Below, piece after piece: positions 37,434 to 47,889 of a stretch of DNA of 64,000 nt. Below the pieces are notes generated by a model, which saw nothing but the letters and a program-made list of their open reading frames with translations, was not told the DNA's origin and made no database searches. The position numbers and the translations under genes were made by a program. The DNA comes from Citrobacter tructae (lineage in GTDB: Bacteria; Pseudomonadota; Gammaproteobacteria; Enterobacterales; Enterobacteriaceae). Location: contig NZ_CP038469.1 in NCBI RefSeq assembly GCF_004684345.1, positions 3,906,001 to 3,970,000 of the forward strand, given 5' to 3'. Numbering within the stretch: position 1 is the stretch's first letter; the number at the start of each line of letters is the position of its first letter.

Positions 37434-38870
37434 CTAGTTATTCTGATAAATATCCTTGTACAACCGACTCTCGAAGCGCACCAGCGGAATACGGCGGTTA
37501 CGTTGATCTGCGGGTTCCACCGCATAGCCAGACAGATACTGTACAAACGCCATGCGTTGCCCGCTTGCCGTGGTAATGAAGCCAGCAAGGTTATAAACCC
37601 CCTGTAACGAGCCTGTCTTCGCAGAGACTTTGCCATCCACGCCTGCCTGATGCAGACCCGCACGGTATTGTAGAGAGCCGTCGTGGCCTGCCAGCGGTAG
37701 CATCGTAATAAAGTTCAGCTCATTGTCATGCTGCGCGATGTATTGCAGTACCTGCATCATGGTCGCTGGAGCAATCAGGTTATGGCGAGAGAGGCCAGAA
37801 CCGTCGGCAATAATCGTGTTGCCAATATCTACACCCGCTTGCTGACGCAAAATCTGGCGTACGGCATCAGAGCCTGCCCGCCAGGTGCCGGGTACGTTAA
37901 AACGCGCATGACCAATCATGCGGAAAACGGTATCGGCAATCATGTTGTCCGATTTTTTCAGCATAATCTTAAGCAGGTCATGCAGCGGTGCCGACTGTTT
38001 GCTGGCAACCACGGTTCCCGGTTCGTTGACCTGTGTCTGGCGCAGCAGCGTACCGCTGTAGGTGATACCAGCTTGTTTTAGCTCATCTTTAATAATCGCC
38101 CCGGCATAGCTAGCACCGTCCTGAATGGCAAACGCCAGCGGCAGCGGTTCGGCGCGTTGGGGCAGACAGCCGGTTAACGTGAAGCGGTTTAAATCGCCGG
38201 GAACCACGTCCAGTTCACAATATTGCGCTTCCGCAGATCCGCGCGCGAGGGTGCGCACCTGGCTGAACATCGTTACCGGGTAGTATGACGCCACGCGAAT
38301 AAAGGCAAGATCGTTGGGTTTTTGTGCACTGTAAAGCGACACCGAGAAGCAGTTACGATCGACAATCGCAGCCGCAGGCGGTGCGCTAAAACACTGCGTC
38401 ATGTCGTTCCAGGGCCAACCGGGCGCTTTATCATGGCTGGCGAAAATGGAGGTGTCGATGAGCACGTTACCGGCAATTTGCGTCACGCCAGATTTTTTCA
38501 GGGTTGCCACCATATTGCGAATATCCTGACGTTTTAGCGTCGGATCGGCACCAAATCGCGCAACCAAGTCACCGTTCAATACCCCACCTTCCACACTGCC
38601 TTTGGTCTCTAGCGTGGTGGTAAAACGGAAGTCAGGCCCGAGCTGAATCAAGGCCGCCAGGGCGGTGATGACTTTCTGGGTGCTGGCGGGTAGGGCCATT
38701 TGTTGGCTATGGTAATCAATAGCAGGCGTCGGGGCCCCAACCTTCTGTACCATAAGGGCGAGGTTGGCCCCGGCAGGGAGCTGGTTGATGTACTCGTCAA
38801 CATTCGCAGCCTGAACGCTGAACGCCGCAATACTGGCAGTCAATCCAATGGTAAATCTGGGAAATCGCAT
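37434..38870 (-). CDS. dacB: PBP4, D-alanyl-D-alanine carboxypeptidase/endopeptidase
   Basis: DacB (PBP4) trims and splits peptide cross-links in periplasmic peptidoglycan. The 478-residue product has a signal peptide ending near residue 21. The class C penicillin-binding motifs are complete: Ser63-Thr-Gln-Lys66, SDN in KKSDNMIADTV and KTG in SAKTGSLQGVYN. The large insertion between the first two motifs that marks PBP4 is present. It is divergent from greA. Confidence 0.96.
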   Translation of the reverse strand: MRFPRFTIGLTASIAAFSVQAANVDEYINQLPAGANLALMVQKVGAPTPAIDYHSQQMALPASTQKVITALAALIQLGPDFRFTTTLETKGSVEGGVLNGDLVARFGADPTLKRQDIRNMVATLKKSGVTQIAGNVLIDTSIFASHDKAPGWPWNDMTQCFSAPPAAAIVDRNCFSVSLYSAQKPNDLAFIRVASYYPVTMFSQVRTLARGSAEAQYCELDVVPGDLNRFTLTGCLPQRAEPLPLAFAIQDGASYAGAIIKDELKQAGITYSGTLLRQTQVNEPGTVVASKQSAPLHDLLKIMLKKSDNMIADTVFRMIGHARFNVPGTWRAGSDAVRQILRQQAGVDIGNTIIADGSGLSRHNLIAPATMMQVLQYIAQHDNELNFITMLPLAGHDGSLQYRAGLHQAGVDGKVSAKTGSLQGVYNLAGFITTASGQRMAFVQYLSGYAVEPADQRNRRIPLVRFESRLYKDIYQNN

Positions 38871-38935
38871 AATCTCGCGCTAACAACCTGGAAACAGGCC
38901 GTCATACTACGGCGCAACGCCCCAAAAAGTAAACG

Positions 38936-38964
38936 ATGACCCATACGGAACTCCAGGGTAAAAT
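38936..38964 (+). promoter_or_regulatory. Candidate greA/GraL promoter
   Basis: ATGACC (38936-38941) and TAAAAT (38959-38964) are separated by 17 bp. Transcription would begin near 38971 and run into the hairpin at 38990-39014, consistent with the known E. coli greA leader arrangement. Confidence 0.55.
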
Positions 38965-38970
38965 GATCAT

Positions 38971-39025
38971 CAAATAGAGAATTGTAGCTGACCTGGGTCC
39001 TTGTGCCCCGGGTCGGTATTTTTTT
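38971..39025 (+). ncRNA. graL: GraL-like small RNA in the greA leader
   Basis: A short transcript of about 55 bases is predicted between the promoter at 38936-38964 and an intrinsic terminator. The terminator has GACCTGGG paired with CCCGGGTC (one G-U pair), then GGTA and seven T. E. coli makes the small RNA GraL from exactly this greA leader position by termination, the remaining transcripts reading into greA. The 5' end is inferred from promoter spacing. Confidence 0.6.
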
Positions 39026-39118
39026 GCTTCTGACTCTGGCATGGCGTTTGCCAGGGTGGGCTTAGCAGCCGGGGTGAGGACAACCGCCCCCTACAGGAAT
39101 GTTCAAGAGGTATAACAA

Positions 39119-39595
39119 ATGCAAGCTATCCCTATGACCTTACGTGGTGCTGAAAAACTGCGCGAAGAGCTGGATTTTCTGAAATCTGTGCGCCGTCCTG
39201 AAATCATTGCCGCGATCGCCGATGCGCGTGAGCACGGTGACCTGAAAGAAAACGCGGAGTACCACGCGGCGCGTGAACAGCAGGGTTTCTGCGAAGGTCG
39301 CATTAAAGATATCGAAGCGAAGCTGTCTAACGCTCAGGTTATCGACGTCACTAAAATGCCGAATAATGGCCGTGTCGTTTTCGGTGCAACGGTGACCGTT
39401 CTGAATCTCGATAACGATGAAGAGCAGACCTGGCGCATTGTGGGCGATGACGAAGCCGATTTTAAACAGAACCTGATTTCTGTTAACTCGCCTATTGCCC
39501 GTGGCCTGATTGGCAAAGAGCAGGACGACGTGGTGGTTATCAAAACGCCGGGCGGTGAAGTGGAATATGAAGTAGTGAAGGTAGAATACCTGTAA
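39119..39595 (+). CDS. greA: Transcription elongation factor GreA
   Basis: GreA rescues backtracked RNA polymerase by stimulating transcript cleavage through its secondary channel. The 158-residue product has the N-terminal coiled coil (1-77) with the acidic tip residues in [20 protein letters not shown] (Asp and Glu near 41-44), and a C-terminal FKBP-like domain. Length equals the E. coli protein. Its leader contains the GraL terminator. Confidence 0.97.
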   Translation: MQAIPMTLRGAEKLREELDFLKSVRRPEIIAAIADAREHGDLKENAEYHAAREQQGFCEGRIKDIEAKLSNAQVIDVTKMPNNGRVVFGATVTVLNLDNDEEQTWRIVGDDEADFKQNLISVNSPIARGLIGKEQDDVVVIKTPGGEVEYEVVKVEYL

Positions 39596-39639
39596 GAATT
39601 ACCCAATACTCAAGATGTTGATGTATTGTAAAGAAAGGA

Positions 39640-39663
39640 AAAAGGCCGCATAGCGGCCTTTTA
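39640..39663. terminator. Bidirectional terminator between greA and yhbY
   Basis: AAAAGGCCGC-ATA-GCGGCCTTTT forms a perfect 10-bp stem with flanking A and T runs. It lies between convergent greA and yhbY and should work for greA and probably for yhbY. Confidence 0.9.
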
Positions 39664-39750
39664 TCAACGAAGAGAGCGTGGCATTTTGCTCTCCTGCTAG
39701 CGGAAATTCCCGCGTTTTACACAAACTGCGTGTTCAACTTTAGGATATTC

Positions 39751-40044
39751 TTAGCGTGGCAGCGAGATTTTACGTTCTTTAGTCGGGCGATACAGTACCA
39801 GCGTTTTGCCGATGACCTGTACGTTACAGGCGCCGGTTTCGCGTACGATAGCTTCCACGATCAAGGTTTTGGTATCGCGATCTTCCGAGGCGATTTTCAC
39901 CTTGATAAGTTCATGGTGCTCTAGCGCTTGTTCAATCTCGGCCAGTACCCCTTCGGTCAAACCATTATTGCCAAGCATGACTACAGGCTTGAGCGGATGT
40001 GCCAGACCTTTCAGGTGCTGTTTTTGTTTAGTACTCAGATTCAT
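39751..40044 (-). CDS. yhbY: YhbY, CRM-domain ribosome assembly factor
   Basis: YhbY is a small CRM-domain RNA-binding protein associated with pre-50S particles. The ATG at 40044 (MNLSTKQKQHLKGLAH) gives 97 residues, the E. coli length. The GNNGLTEGV loop resembles the conserved GxxG RNA-binding motif. An upstream ATG at 40101 would add a non-conserved extension. It is divergent from rlmE. Confidence 0.95.
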   Translation of the reverse strand: MNLSTKQKQHLKGLAHPLKPVVMLGNNGLTEGVLAEIEQALEHHELIKVKIASEDRDTKTLIVEAIVRETGACNVQVIGKTLVLYRPTKERKISLPR

Positions 40045-40068
40045 CGTATATTTTTGCTTAGGTTGGGA

Positions 40069-40096
40069 TTGAAAACGGGTCATTCTACCGCCATCT
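40069..40096 (+). promoter_or_regulatory. Candidate sigma-32 (heat-shock) promoter of rlmE-ftsH
   Basis: TTGAA (40069-40073) and CCGCCATCT (40088-40096) lie 14 bp apart, close to the sigma-32 consensus CTTGAA-N13-17-CCCCATNT. The rlmE-ftsH operon is heat-shock induced in E. coli, which supports the reading. Confidence 0.55.
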
Positions 40097-40169
40097 CCCA
40101 TATATCACCAAATAGCAGTGTAGAAATTTACACCATTGGTTACGATGAACTGCCCGATGGGAAAGTAAA

Positions 40170-40799
40170 ATGACAGGTAAAAAGCGTTCTGCCAGCTCAA
40201 GCCGCTGGCTTCAGGAACACTTTAGCGATAAATATGTTCAGCAGGCACAGAAAAAGGGGTTACGTTCCCGTGCCTGGTTTAAACTTGATGAAATACAGCA
40301 AAGTGACAAAATTTTTAAACCGGGGATGACGATAGTTGACCTCGGCGCTGCACCCGGTGGCTGGTCGCAATATGCGGTTACGCAGATCGGAAACAGCGGC
40401 CGCATTATCGCTTGCGATCTTTTACCTATGGATCCAATCGTTGGTGTGGACTTCCTTCAGGGCGACTTTCGTGATGAATTAGTCCTGAAAGCGTTACTTG
40501 AGCGCGTAGGTGACAGTAAAGTACAAGTTGTCATGTCTGATATGGCACCAAATATGTGTGGAACACCGGCGGTGGATATTCCCCGGGCCATGTATCTGGT
40601 AGAACTGGCGCTTGGAATGGCTCGTGATGTATTAGCGCCAGGTGGTAGTTTTGTAGTGAAGGTGTTCCAGGGCGAAGGCTTCGATGAGTATCTAAGAGAG
40701 ATTCGCTCCCTGTTTACGAAGGTCAAAGTTCGTAAGCCGGACTCTTCTCGCGCCCGTTCGCGTGAAGTGTACATTGTAGCGACCGGGCGTAAACCATAA
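40170..40799 (+). CDS. rlmE: 23S rRNA (U2552) 2'-O-methyltransferase
   Basis: RlmE (RrmJ/FtsJ) methylates U2552 in the A loop of 23S rRNA on the 50S particle. The 209-residue product has the SAM site [13 protein letters not shown] and the catalytic tetrad residues Lys38, Asp in MSDMAPNM, and Lys in [10 protein letters not shown]. It is the first gene of the rlmE-ftsH operon, with ftsH 90 bp downstream. Confidence 0.97.
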   Translation: MTGKKRSASSSRWLQEHFSDKYVQQAQKKGLRSRAWFKLDEIQQSDKIFKPGMTIVDLGAAPGGWSQYAVTQIGNSGRIIACDLLPMDPIVGVDFLQGDFRDELVLKALLERVGDSKVQVVMSDMAPNMCGTPAVDIPRAMYLVELALGMARDVLAPGGSFVVKVFQGEGFDEYLREIRSLFTKVKVRKPDSSRARSREVYIVATGRKP

Positions 40800-40889
40800 C
40801 CGGCAGATTTCAAACGAAAGTTTGAAAGACGCTGGATATAGAGTATCCTGACGCTGTTTTTAACACAGTTGTAATAAGAGGTTAATCCC

Positions 40890-42830
40890 TTGAGTGACAT
40901 GGCGAAAAACCTAATACTCTGGCTGGTCATTGCCGTTGTGCTGATGTCAGTATTCCAGAGCTTTGGGCCCAGCGAGTCTAATGGCCGTAAGGTGGATTAC
41001 TCTACCTTCCTGCAAGAGGTCAATCAGGACCAGGTTCGTGAAGCGCGTATCAACGGACGTGAGATTAACGTTACCAAGAAAGATAGTAACCGTTACACGA
41101 CCTACATCCCGGTTAACGATCCGAAGCTGCTTGATAACCTGCTGACCAAAAACGTCAAGGTTGTTGGCGAGCCGCCTGAAGAGCCGAGCCTGCTGGCTTC
41201 TATCTTCATTTCCTGGTTCCCAATGCTGCTGCTGATTGGTGTCTGGATCTTCTTCATGCGTCAGATGCAGGGCGGGGGTGGCAAAGGCGCCATGTCGTTC
41301 GGTAAGAGTAAAGCGCGCATGCTGACAGAAGATCAGATCAAAACCACCTTTGCTGACGTTGCAGGTTGTGACGAAGCAAAAGAAGAGGTGGCTGAACTGG
41401 TTGAGTACTTGCGCGAACCAAGCCGTTTCCAGAAACTGGGCGGTAAGATCCCGAAAGGCGTCCTGATGGTCGGCCCTCCGGGTACCGGTAAAACCCTGTT
41501 GGCAAAAGCCATCGCGGGTGAAGCGAAGGTTCCATTCTTCACAATTTCCGGTTCTGACTTCGTGGAAATGTTCGTTGGTGTGGGCGCATCTCGTGTGCGT
41601 GACATGTTCGAACAGGCCAAGAAAGCAGCACCATGCATCATCTTCATCGATGAAATCGACGCCGTCGGCCGCCAACGTGGCGCTGGTCTGGGCGGTGGTC
41701 ATGATGAACGTGAGCAGACGCTGAACCAGATGCTGGTTGAGATGGACGGCTTCGAAGGTAACGAAGGCATTATCGTTATCGCGGCAACTAACCGTCCGGA
41801 CGTACTTGACCCTGCGCTGTTGCGTCCAGGCCGTTTTGACCGTCAGGTAGTGGTTGGTCTGCCGGACGTTCGCGGTCGTGAACAGATTCTGAAAGTGCAT
41901 ATGCGTCGCGTACCGCTGTCTCCGGATATCGATGCGGCAATCATTGCCCGCGGTACGCCTGGCTTCTCCGGTGCAGACCTCGCGAACCTGGTGAACGAAG
42001 CGGCGCTGTTTGCTGCACGTGGCAACAAGCGCGTTGTGTCGATGGTTGAGTTCGAGAAAGCGAAAGACAAAATCATGATGGGTGCGGAACGTCGCTCCAT
42101 GGTGATGACGGAAGCGCAGAAGGAATCCACCGCGTATCACGAAGCAGGTCACGCGATTATCGGTCGCCTGGTACCGGAACACGATCCGGTGCACAAAGTG
42201 ACGATTATTCCACGCGGTCGTGCGCTGGGTGTGACCTTCTTCCTGCCTGAAGGTGACGCGATCAGCGCCAGCCGTCAGAAACTGGAAAGTCAGATCTCTA
42301 CGCTGTACGGCGGTCGTCTGGCTGAAGAGATTATCTATGGTGTTGAACATGTTTCCACCGGTGCGTCGAACGACATTAAAGTCGCGACTAACCTGGCGCG
42401 TAACATGGTGACGCAGTGGGGCTTCTCTGAAAAGCTGGGTCCGTTGCTGTACGCGGAAGAAGAAGGCGAAGTGTTCCTCGGTCGTTCTGTTGCGAAAGCA
42501 AAACATATGTCCGATGAAACCGCGCGCATTATCGATCAGGAAGTTAAATTGCTGATTGAACGTAACTACGAGCGTGCTCGTCGTCTTCTGAACGATAACC
42601 TGGACATTCTGCACTCGATGAAAGATGCGCTCATGAAATATGAGACTATCGATGCACCGCAGATTGACGATCTGATGGCTCGCCGTGATGTGCGTCCACC
42701 AGCAGGTTGGGAGGAATCCGGTACGTCTAACAACTCTGGCAACAATGGCACCCCAAGTGCGCCGCGTCCGGTTGATGAACCGACCTCGCCGAATCCGGGT
42801 AACATGTCAGAGCAGTTAGGTGACAAATAA
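40890..42830 (+). CDS. ftsH: FtsH, membrane AAA+ zinc protease
   Basis: FtsH degrades sigma-32, LpxC and misassembled membrane proteins. It has two N-terminal membrane helices around a periplasmic domain, then the AAA+ domain (Walker A GPPGTGKT, Walker [13 protein letters not shown] in [17 protein letters not shown]) and the zinc protease site HEAGH. A TTG at 40890 sits 8 bases after AGAGG and gives 646 residues ([10 protein letters not shown]). The ATG at 40899 (MAKNLIL), three codons later, gives the usual 643/644-residue form but is 17 bases from that site. Confidence 0.96.
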   Translation: MSDMAKNLILWLVIAVVLMSVFQSFGPSESNGRKVDYSTFLQEVNQDQVREARINGREINVTKKDSNRYTTYIPVNDPKLLDNLLTKNVKVVGEPPEEPSLLASIFISWFPMLLLIGVWIFFMRQMQGGGGKGAMSFGKSKARMLTEDQIKTTFADVAGCDEAKEEVAELVEYLREPSRFQKLGGKIPKGVLMVGPPGTGKTLLAKAIAGEAKVPFFTISGSDFVEMFVGVGASRVRDMFEQAKKAAPCIIFIDEIDAVGRQRGAGLGGGHDEREQTLNQMLVEMDGFEGNEGIIVIAATNRPDVLDPALLRPGRFDRQVVVGLPDVRGREQILKVHMRRVPLSPDIDAAIIARGTPGFSGADLANLVNEAALFAARGNKRVVSMVEFEKAKDKIMMGAERRSMVMTEAQKESTAYHEAGHAIIGRLVPEHDPVHKVTIIPRGRALGVTFFLPEGDAISASRQKLESQISTLYGGRLAEEIIYGVEHVSTGASNDIKVATNLARNMVTQWGFSEKLGPLLYAEEEGEVFLGRSVAKAKHMSDETARIIDQEVKLLIERNYERARRLLNDNLDILHSMKDALMKYETIDAPQIDDLMARRDVRPPAGWEESGTSNNSGNNGTPSAPRPVDEPTSPNPGNMSEQLGDK

Positions 42831-42861
42831 GTTATCGTTGCTGATGACCGAGTATTAATTG

Positions 42862-42890
42862 AAAACCCTGGGGCTTGCTCCGGGGTTTTT
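42862..42890 (+). terminator. Terminator after ftsH
   Basis: AAAACCCTGG and CCGGGGTTTT pair with one G-U, loop GGCTTGCT, followed by T. It lies 32 bp after the ftsH stop and before folP. Confidence 0.85.
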
Positions 42891-42928
42891 CTTATCTGTT
42901 CATTAAAGATTTTACCAGGGATAACACT

Positions 42929-43777
42929 ATGAAACTCTTTGCTCAGGGTTCTTCGCTGGATCTCAGCCATCCCCACGTCATGGGAATTTTAAACGTCACG
43001 CCGGACTCTTTTTCTGATGGTGGAGCGCACAACACCCTGGTTGAGGCGGTGAAGCACGCAAATCTGATGATTAACTCCGGGGCGACTATCATTGATGTGG
43101 GTGGCGAATCTACACGGCCGGGGGCGGCAGATGTTAGCGTGGAAGAAGAGCTGGAACGCGTGATCCCGGTCGTTGAGGCCATTGCCCAACGCTTTGAAGT
43201 GTGGATCTCGGTGGATACCTCTAAACCGGAAGTGATTCGTGAATGTGCCCGAGTCGGCGCGCATATCATTAATGATATTCGCTCCCTGACAGAGCCTGGT
43301 GCACTGGAAGCTGCGGCGGAAACTGGGTTACCCGTTTGCCTGATGCACATGCAGGGGCAGCCGAAGACCATGCAGGAAGCGCCAAAGTACGAGGATGTTT
43401 TTGCTGACGTAAACCGCTACTTTGTTGAGCAAATAGCTCGTTGTGAAAGGGCTGGGATCGCAAAAGATAAATTGTTGCTCGACCCAGGGTTCGGTTTCGG
43501 TAAAAATCTCACCCATAACTACACATTACTGGCACGCCTGGCGGAGTTTCATCATTTTAATCTGCCGCTGCTGGTTGGAATGTCACGAAAATCAATGATT
43601 GGTCAGTTGTTGAACGTGGGGCCATCTGAACGCCTGAGCGGTAGTCTTGCATGTGCGGTGATTGCTGCCATGCAGGGTGCGCAGATTCTTCGTGTCCATG
43701 ACGTCAAAGAAACCGTAGAAGCGATGCGTGTGGTGGAAGCCACATTGTCTGCAAAGGAAAATAAACGCTATGAGTAA
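42929..43777 (+). CDS. folP: Dihydropteroate synthase
   Basis: FolP joins 4-aminobenzoate to the pterin diphosphate in folate synthesis and is the sulfonamide target. The ATG at 42929 ([15 protein letters not shown]) gives 282 residues, the E. coli length. The signatures [15 protein letters not shown] and [11 protein letters not shown] and the late GMSRKSMIG are all present. It overlaps glmM by eight bases. Confidence 0.97.
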   Translation: MKLFAQGSSLDLSHPHVMGILNVTPDSFSDGGAHNTLVEAVKHANLMINSGATIIDVGGESTRPGAADVSVEEELERVIPVVEAIAQRFEVWISVDTSKPEVIRECARVGAHIINDIRSLTEPGALEAAAETGLPVCLMHMQGQPKTMQEAPKYEDVFADVNRYFVEQIARCERAGIAKDKLLLDPGFGFGKNLTHNYTLLARLAEFHHFNLPLLVGMSRKSMIGQLLNVGPSERLSGSLACAVIAAMQGAQILRVHDVKETVEAMRVVEATLSAKENKRYE

Positions 43778-45107
43778 TCGTAAATATTTTGGCACTGATG
43801 GGATCCGTGGTCGCGTAGGCGACGCCCCAATTACTCCTGATTTTGTGCTCAAGCTGGGTTGGGCGGCAGGTAAAGTGCTGGCACGTCATGGTTCACGTAA
43901 AATTATTATCGGTAAAGATACGCGTATTTCCGGCTATATGCTGGAGTCTGCGCTGGAAGCAGGTTTGGCTGCCGCCGGACTGTCGGCTTCTTTCACGGGC
44001 CCAATGCCAACACCCGCTGTTGCGTATCTGACGCGCGCTTTCCGCGCTGAAGCCGGGATTGTCATCTCCGCTTCGCACAACCCGTTTTATGACAACGGGA
44101 TTAAATTCTTCTCCATCGACGGCACCAAACTGCCCGATGCGGTTGAAGAAGCCATTGAGGCTGAGATGGAAAAGGCGATCACCTGTGTAGACTCAGCTGA
44201 ACTGGGTAAAGCTACCCGTATCGTTGATGCTGCCGGTCGCTATATCGAGTTTTGCAAAGGCACCTTCCCGAATGAGCTGAGCCTGAGTGAGCTTAAAATC
44301 GTGGTGGATTGCGCTAACGGTGCGACGTACCACATTGCGCCAAATGTCCTGCGTGAGCTGGGTGCAAAAGTCATTGCGATCGGCTGTGAGCCGAATGGCG
44401 TTAACATCAATGAAGAAGTCGGCGCCACTGACGTCCGTGCGCTGCAGGCGCGCGTGATTGCGGAAAAAGCCGATCTGGGTATTGCATTGGATGGCGATGG
44501 CGACCGCGTGATCATGGTTGACCACGAAGGCAACAAGGTTGATGGCGATCAGATCATGTACATCATCGCCCGTGAAGCACTGCGTCAGGGACAGCTGCGC
44601 GGTGGCGCGGTAGGTACGTTGATGAGCAACATGGGTCTGGAGCTGGCGCTAAAACAGCTTGGTATTCCCTTTGCCCGTGCGAAAGTCGGTGACCGCTACG
44701 TGCTGGAAAAAATGCAGGAGAAAGGCTGGCGCATCGGTGCTGAAAACTCAGGGCACGTGATCCTGCTGGATAAAACCACCACCGGTGACGGTATCGTGGC
44801 GGGTCTGCAGGTGCTGGCGGCAATGGTACGTAACCATATGAGTTTGCATGACCTGTGCAGCGGTATGAAAATGTTCCCACAACTGCTGGTTAACGTACGT
44901 TACACCGCAGGTAGCAGCGATCCGCTGGAACATGAAAACGTGAAAGCGGTGATGGCAGAGGTCGAAGCGACGTTGGGTAACCGTGGTCGCGTTCTTCTGC
45001 GTAAGTCAGGCACCGAGCCGTTAATCCGTGTGATGGTTGAAGGTGAAGATGAAGCGCAGGTCACTGAACTCGCTCACCGTATTGCGGATGCAGTGAAAGC
45101 AGTTTAA
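43770..45107 (+). CDS. glmM: Phosphoglucosamine mutase
   Basis: GlmM converts glucosamine-6-phosphate to glucosamine-1-phosphate for peptidoglycan and LPS precursors. The 445-residue enzyme has the phospho-serine Ser102 in VISASHNPF, the metal loop DGDGDR and the sugar-binding GENSGH-type AENSGHV. The ATG at 43770 lies within the 3' end of folP. The following terminator separates it from the accessory cassette. Confidence 0.97.
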   Translation: MSNRKYFGTDGIRGRVGDAPITPDFVLKLGWAAGKVLARHGSRKIIIGKDTRISGYMLESALEAGLAAAGLSASFTGPMPTPAVAYLTRAFRAEAGIVISASHNPFYDNGIKFFSIDGTKLPDAVEEAIEAEMEKAITCVDSAELGKATRIVDAAGRYIEFCKGTFPNELSLSELKIVVDCANGATYHIAPNVLRELGAKVIAIGCEPNGVNINEEVGATDVRALQARVIAEKADLGIALDGDGDRVIMVDHEGNKVDGDQIMYIIAREALRQGQLRGGAVGTLMSNMGLELALKQLGIPFARAKVGDRYVLEKMQEKGWRIGAENSGHVILLDKTTTGDGIVAGLQVLAAMVRNHMSLHDLCSGMKMFPQLLVNVRYTAGSSDPLEHENVKAVMAEVEATLGNRGRVLLRKSGTEPLIRVMVEGEDEAQVTELAHRIADAVKAV

Positions 45108-45123
45108 GCCTGAAAGCGTGAAT

Positions 45124-45151
45124 GCCGGAGTCTAGGACTCCGGCTTTTTTT
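45124..45151. terminator. Terminator after glmM
   Basis: GCCGGAGTC-TAG-GACTCCGGC is a perfect 9-bp stem followed by seven T. The T-run reaches the TAA stop of the convergent transporter gene (45150-45152), so the same hairpin may serve both genes. Confidence 0.9.
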
Positions 45152-46616
45152 ATCCTACTGAAAGTGCCTGTTTGCGTCGATGTTGCCAGAAATAGCCCCC
45201 GGCCATTATTAGCACAAGACCCGCCAGCCACGGCAGTACCGCCAGCAAATGTCCTGAACGTGCAAATGTCAGTACAATCATCAGCAACCACCCTCCCAAC
45301 ATCGGAATCGCGGTACGTTTGACAATGTCTACCGGCGATACGCCTGCGATCCCGGCGATGGCAATGATCACGCCAGCAATGGGCGATAACGTCCGACCAA
45401 TACCCGCCGATATCTGAATAGGCAGCATCATCACGGCGATATCGCTGCCGATATGGCGGCTGATGTCCGGCACCATTGGGGCGAAGGAGAAGAACGCCGC
45501 ATTCCCGGAGCCCATCAGTGCGGAAATCGCAAAGGTGATCAGGGTCATTAGCAAGATTATCGAGGCGGCGCTGAGACCAAATTCACCAGAAAGTGACAGC
45601 AGTGCGTCGACGGCGCCAATGGCTTTCAGCCCGGCAGAAAAAACTTCACCGGCGATAATCAGCGTCACGACGGTGGCAAACACGCTGCCCATGCTGTCGA
45701 AGACTTTTTGTACGCCAGCCATCACCTCGCGCGCCTTACGATGGCGGCAGTACTCACATGCCAGGGTAATAGCAAGGCTTATCAGTACGGCGGTATCCAG
45801 CGTAATCTTAAGTGAACTGAATACTAAATCACTGCACACCAGCATCAACACTAGCGGCAGCATGGGCAAAAACAGCCAGGCGATAGGTGCGTCAGCTTCA
45901 TCGGTCGACGTTAATGTCTGCATCTGCTGAGCCACATTGTCACCACTTTCCCGACGGTCGAAAAAGCGTTGCACAACAATATGCAGCAGGGCGATGAACA
46001 GAATGACGGGCACGACGATCGGCAATTGATCCTGCACGAAATAGTTCACCACCTCGATGCCTGCGGTTTTGGCGGCGAGAACCGAGTTACCAGAACCTGG
46101 GCCAAATTCAACCGCACAGGTGCTGGCGATAACGGCGGCAACGGCGGCGCGACTACAGCCAAGACGGGTCAGCAGCGGGTACAGCGTCGCCATCAACAGC
46201 AGACCCAGCCCGGTGGCGCTGCTGATAAACAGCGACAAGAATTGACCCAGCAATAATGCCAGCCCGAGCAGCAGATAAGGGGAGTTCAGGCGCTGTAATG
46301 GCCGCGAGGTAACCCGGACCAGCACCTGGCTTGCGCCAATGGCTGACATATAGGTAGCAAAGCCACCTATCAGCATAATTTGCAGCCCAAGGCCGCCAAG
46401 ACGCACGCTCAGGGTATCGCGGATAAACTCAAACGCATCAAAGGGGCCAAATCCGGTGCTTTTCTTCACCAGGCTACTGAGCGTGGTCATCCCGCTAAAA
46501 TGGGCGATGAGTAACAGCGCAATCCCGGTCAGTAGCAGCACAGACTGAGGGTGATATTTTTTCAGGATTAGCCGCCCGGCAAAGACAATGGCGACTAGCG
46601 CCAGCAGTAATGACAT
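45150..46616 (-). CDS. DcuC/DcuD-family C4-dicarboxylate transporter
   Basis: A 488-residue inner-membrane protein with about twelve hydrophobic segments. It resembles the DcuC/DcuD family in segments such as RLILKKYHPQSVLL, GLGLQIMLIGGFATYM, FISSATGLGLLLMATLYPLL and GIAGVSPVDIVKRTAIPM. That family exchanges or takes up C4-dicarboxylates such as fumarate, succinate and aspartate, mostly without oxygen. The ATG at 46616 follows GAGGAGG; the open frame further upstream lies inside the dipeptidase gene. It starts 10 bp after the iadA-like stop, so the two form an operon. I infer that it moves aspartate or a related acid; exact substrate unknown. The gene is not at this site in E. coli K-12. Confidence 0.85.
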   Translation of the reverse strand: MSLLLALVAIVFAGRLILKKYHPQSVLLLTGIALLLIAHFSGMTTLSSLVKKSTGFGPFDAFEFIRDTLSVRLGGLGLQIMLIGGFATYMSAIGASQVLVRVTSRPLQRLNSPYLLLGLALLLGQFLSLFISSATGLGLLLMATLYPLLTRLGCSRAAVAAVIASTCAVEFGPGSGNSVLAAKTAGIEVVNYFVQDQLPIVVPVILFIALLHIVVQRFFDRRESGDNVAQQMQTLTSTDEADAPIAWLFLPMLPLVLMLVCSDLVFSSLKITLDTAVLISLAITLACEYCRHRKAREVMAGVQKVFDSMGSVFATVVTLIIAGEVFSAGLKAIGAVDALLSLSGEFGLSAASIILLMTLITFAISALMGSGNAAFFSFAPMVPDISRHIGSDIAVMMLPIQISAGIGRTLSPIAGVIIAIAGIAGVSPVDIVKRTAIPMLGGWLLMIVLTFARSGHLLAVLPWLAGLVLIMAGGYFWQHRRKQALSVG

Positions 46617-46626
46617 TCTCGCCTCC

Positions 46627-47760
46627 TCACTCAAAATTGCCGTTGACCAGGCATTCACCATCACGCAGTAACGGCTTACCCGCAGCGAACAGATGGGCAA
46701 GCGAGAGGTCATCATTGAGTACGCAGATATCGGCACGTTCTCCAGCGCAGAGCATGCCGCCGGAAATACCGAGCGAGCGGGCAACGTTTGCCGTCATCAT
46801 GGCAACGGCCTGTGCGACAGGAATACCAATATCAATCAGGCGAGGAAGCAGGTTCAGGTTGCCTGCGACAGGTGCCGCGCTTAAACCTTCAACGATGCCC
46901 TGGGCGTTAAAGCGCGGCACGCTGCCATTGCCATCCGAGCTGATGGTAATGCGCTCGGCGGGGACCTGAGCTTCCAGTGCGTGGAGGATAGCCTCTTCCT
47001 GAGGCATAAAACGGCTGCCGCCAGATGTCACGTCAATATGGCCGCCGCGATGGGCGAAATCGATAGCCTGGCTGAATAGGGCTTCGGTTCTTGCCACATG
47101 AGTCGGAGAAATATGGTGAATCGGGATCCCGGCATCGCAAAGTGCGATAAGTTGCGACATCCCTTCCGGCAGGTTACCCAGGTGCACATGCAGCAGTCCT
47201 TTTTTCCCAGCCAGCAGTGAGGCCACGCGGATATCGCTGACTATCCTCAGTAATTCCTGGAAAGAGGGGTATGAACCACGGTGGTCAGCGAGGGCGATTT
47301 TAACGCCGAGAATAGCCGGGATAAAGGCCATGTCATCGCGGATGGACTGCGTAATCGTCGGGCTGGGCACCGCGTAAGCTCCGGTATGCATAAACGCACG
47401 CACGCCCTCCAGATTCAGAGACTGCATTTTGGCGTACAGATCTTTGGGCGAGCGAGAAATAGCATCGGTACCTAATACGCCGACAACAGTGGTAATACCC
47501 GCCTGAATCAGATCGCGAAGCTTGACGGCAGGCGTTCGGCTGGCAAATCCAGCTTCGCCACCGCCACCGGTAAGATGCACATGCTGATCGATGATGCCTG
47601 GGATAACCCATTTGCCCCGGCAATCGATGACCTCGTTGACGCCATCGAAGCGAGAAATATCTTTGTCTACTGCCACAATACGATCGGCATGAATGAGCAG
47701 AGAGCGGAGGCCTAAATCCTCCGGGGAAAATACACGGGCATTGGTCAGTAAAGTAAACAT
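46627..47760 (-). CDS. iadA: Isoaspartyl dipeptidase (IadA family)
   Basis: IadA-type enzymes hydrolyse beta-aspartyl (isoaspartyl) dipeptides left by breakdown of damaged proteins. This 377-residue amidohydrolase keeps every metal and catalytic residue I can place: His60 and His62 in IDQHVHLTGGGGEAG, the carboxylated Lys154 in GVKIALADH, the His in LLHVHLGNLP and in SPTHVARTE, and the Asp in TISSDGNGS. E. coli IadA is 390 residues and clearly related but divergent, so this may be a paralogue. The ATG at 47760 follows an AGGA. The gene heads an operon with the transporter and is divergent from the LysR gene. Confidence 0.85.
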   Translation of the reverse strand: MFTLLTNARVFSPEDLGLRSLLIHADRIVAVDKDISRFDGVNEVIDCRGKWVIPGIIDQHVHLTGGGGEAGFASRTPAVKLRDLIQAGITTVVGVLGTDAISRSPKDLYAKMQSLNLEGVRAFMHTGAYAVPSPTITQSIRDDMAFIPAILGVKIALADHRGSYPSFQELLRIVSDIRVASLLAGKKGLLHVHLGNLPEGMSQLIALCDAGIPIHHISPTHVARTEALFSQAIDFAHRGGHIDVTSGGSRFMPQEEAILHALEAQVPAERITISSDGNGSVPRFNAQGIVEGLSAAPVAGNLNLLPRLIDIGIPVAQAVAMMTANVARSLGISGGMLCAGERADICVLNDDLSLAHLFAAGKPLLRDGECLVNGNFE

Positions 47761-47862
47761 ATCAATCCTGTCAAACGTCAAGGGGAGGGAGACTCGGCAG
47801 GTGAAACGGAATATTGTTGTTATGCGGACCACACTAAAGCCATTACTATAACTGTGACTATT

Positions 47863-47882
47863 TCCGATTTGTTATCGGAGGA
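47863..47882 (+). promoter_or_regulatory. Inverted repeat overlapping the ribosome binding site of the LysR leader
   Basis: TCCGAT-TTGTT-ATCGGA (47863-47879) is a perfect 6-bp inverted repeat. It overlaps GGAGGA (47877-47882), the ribosome binding site of a nine-codon upstream ORF. It may be a LysR-type operator or an RNA hairpin that hides the binding site. It lies in the divergent promoter region of the dipeptidase operon. Confidence 0.45.
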
Positions 47883-47889
47883 TACGGAT

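Noticed and set aside
40947..42614. Open frame of 555 codons antisense to ftsH
   Set aside because: Same reasoning: it covers a highly expressed, strongly codon-biased gene and has no recognisable domain.
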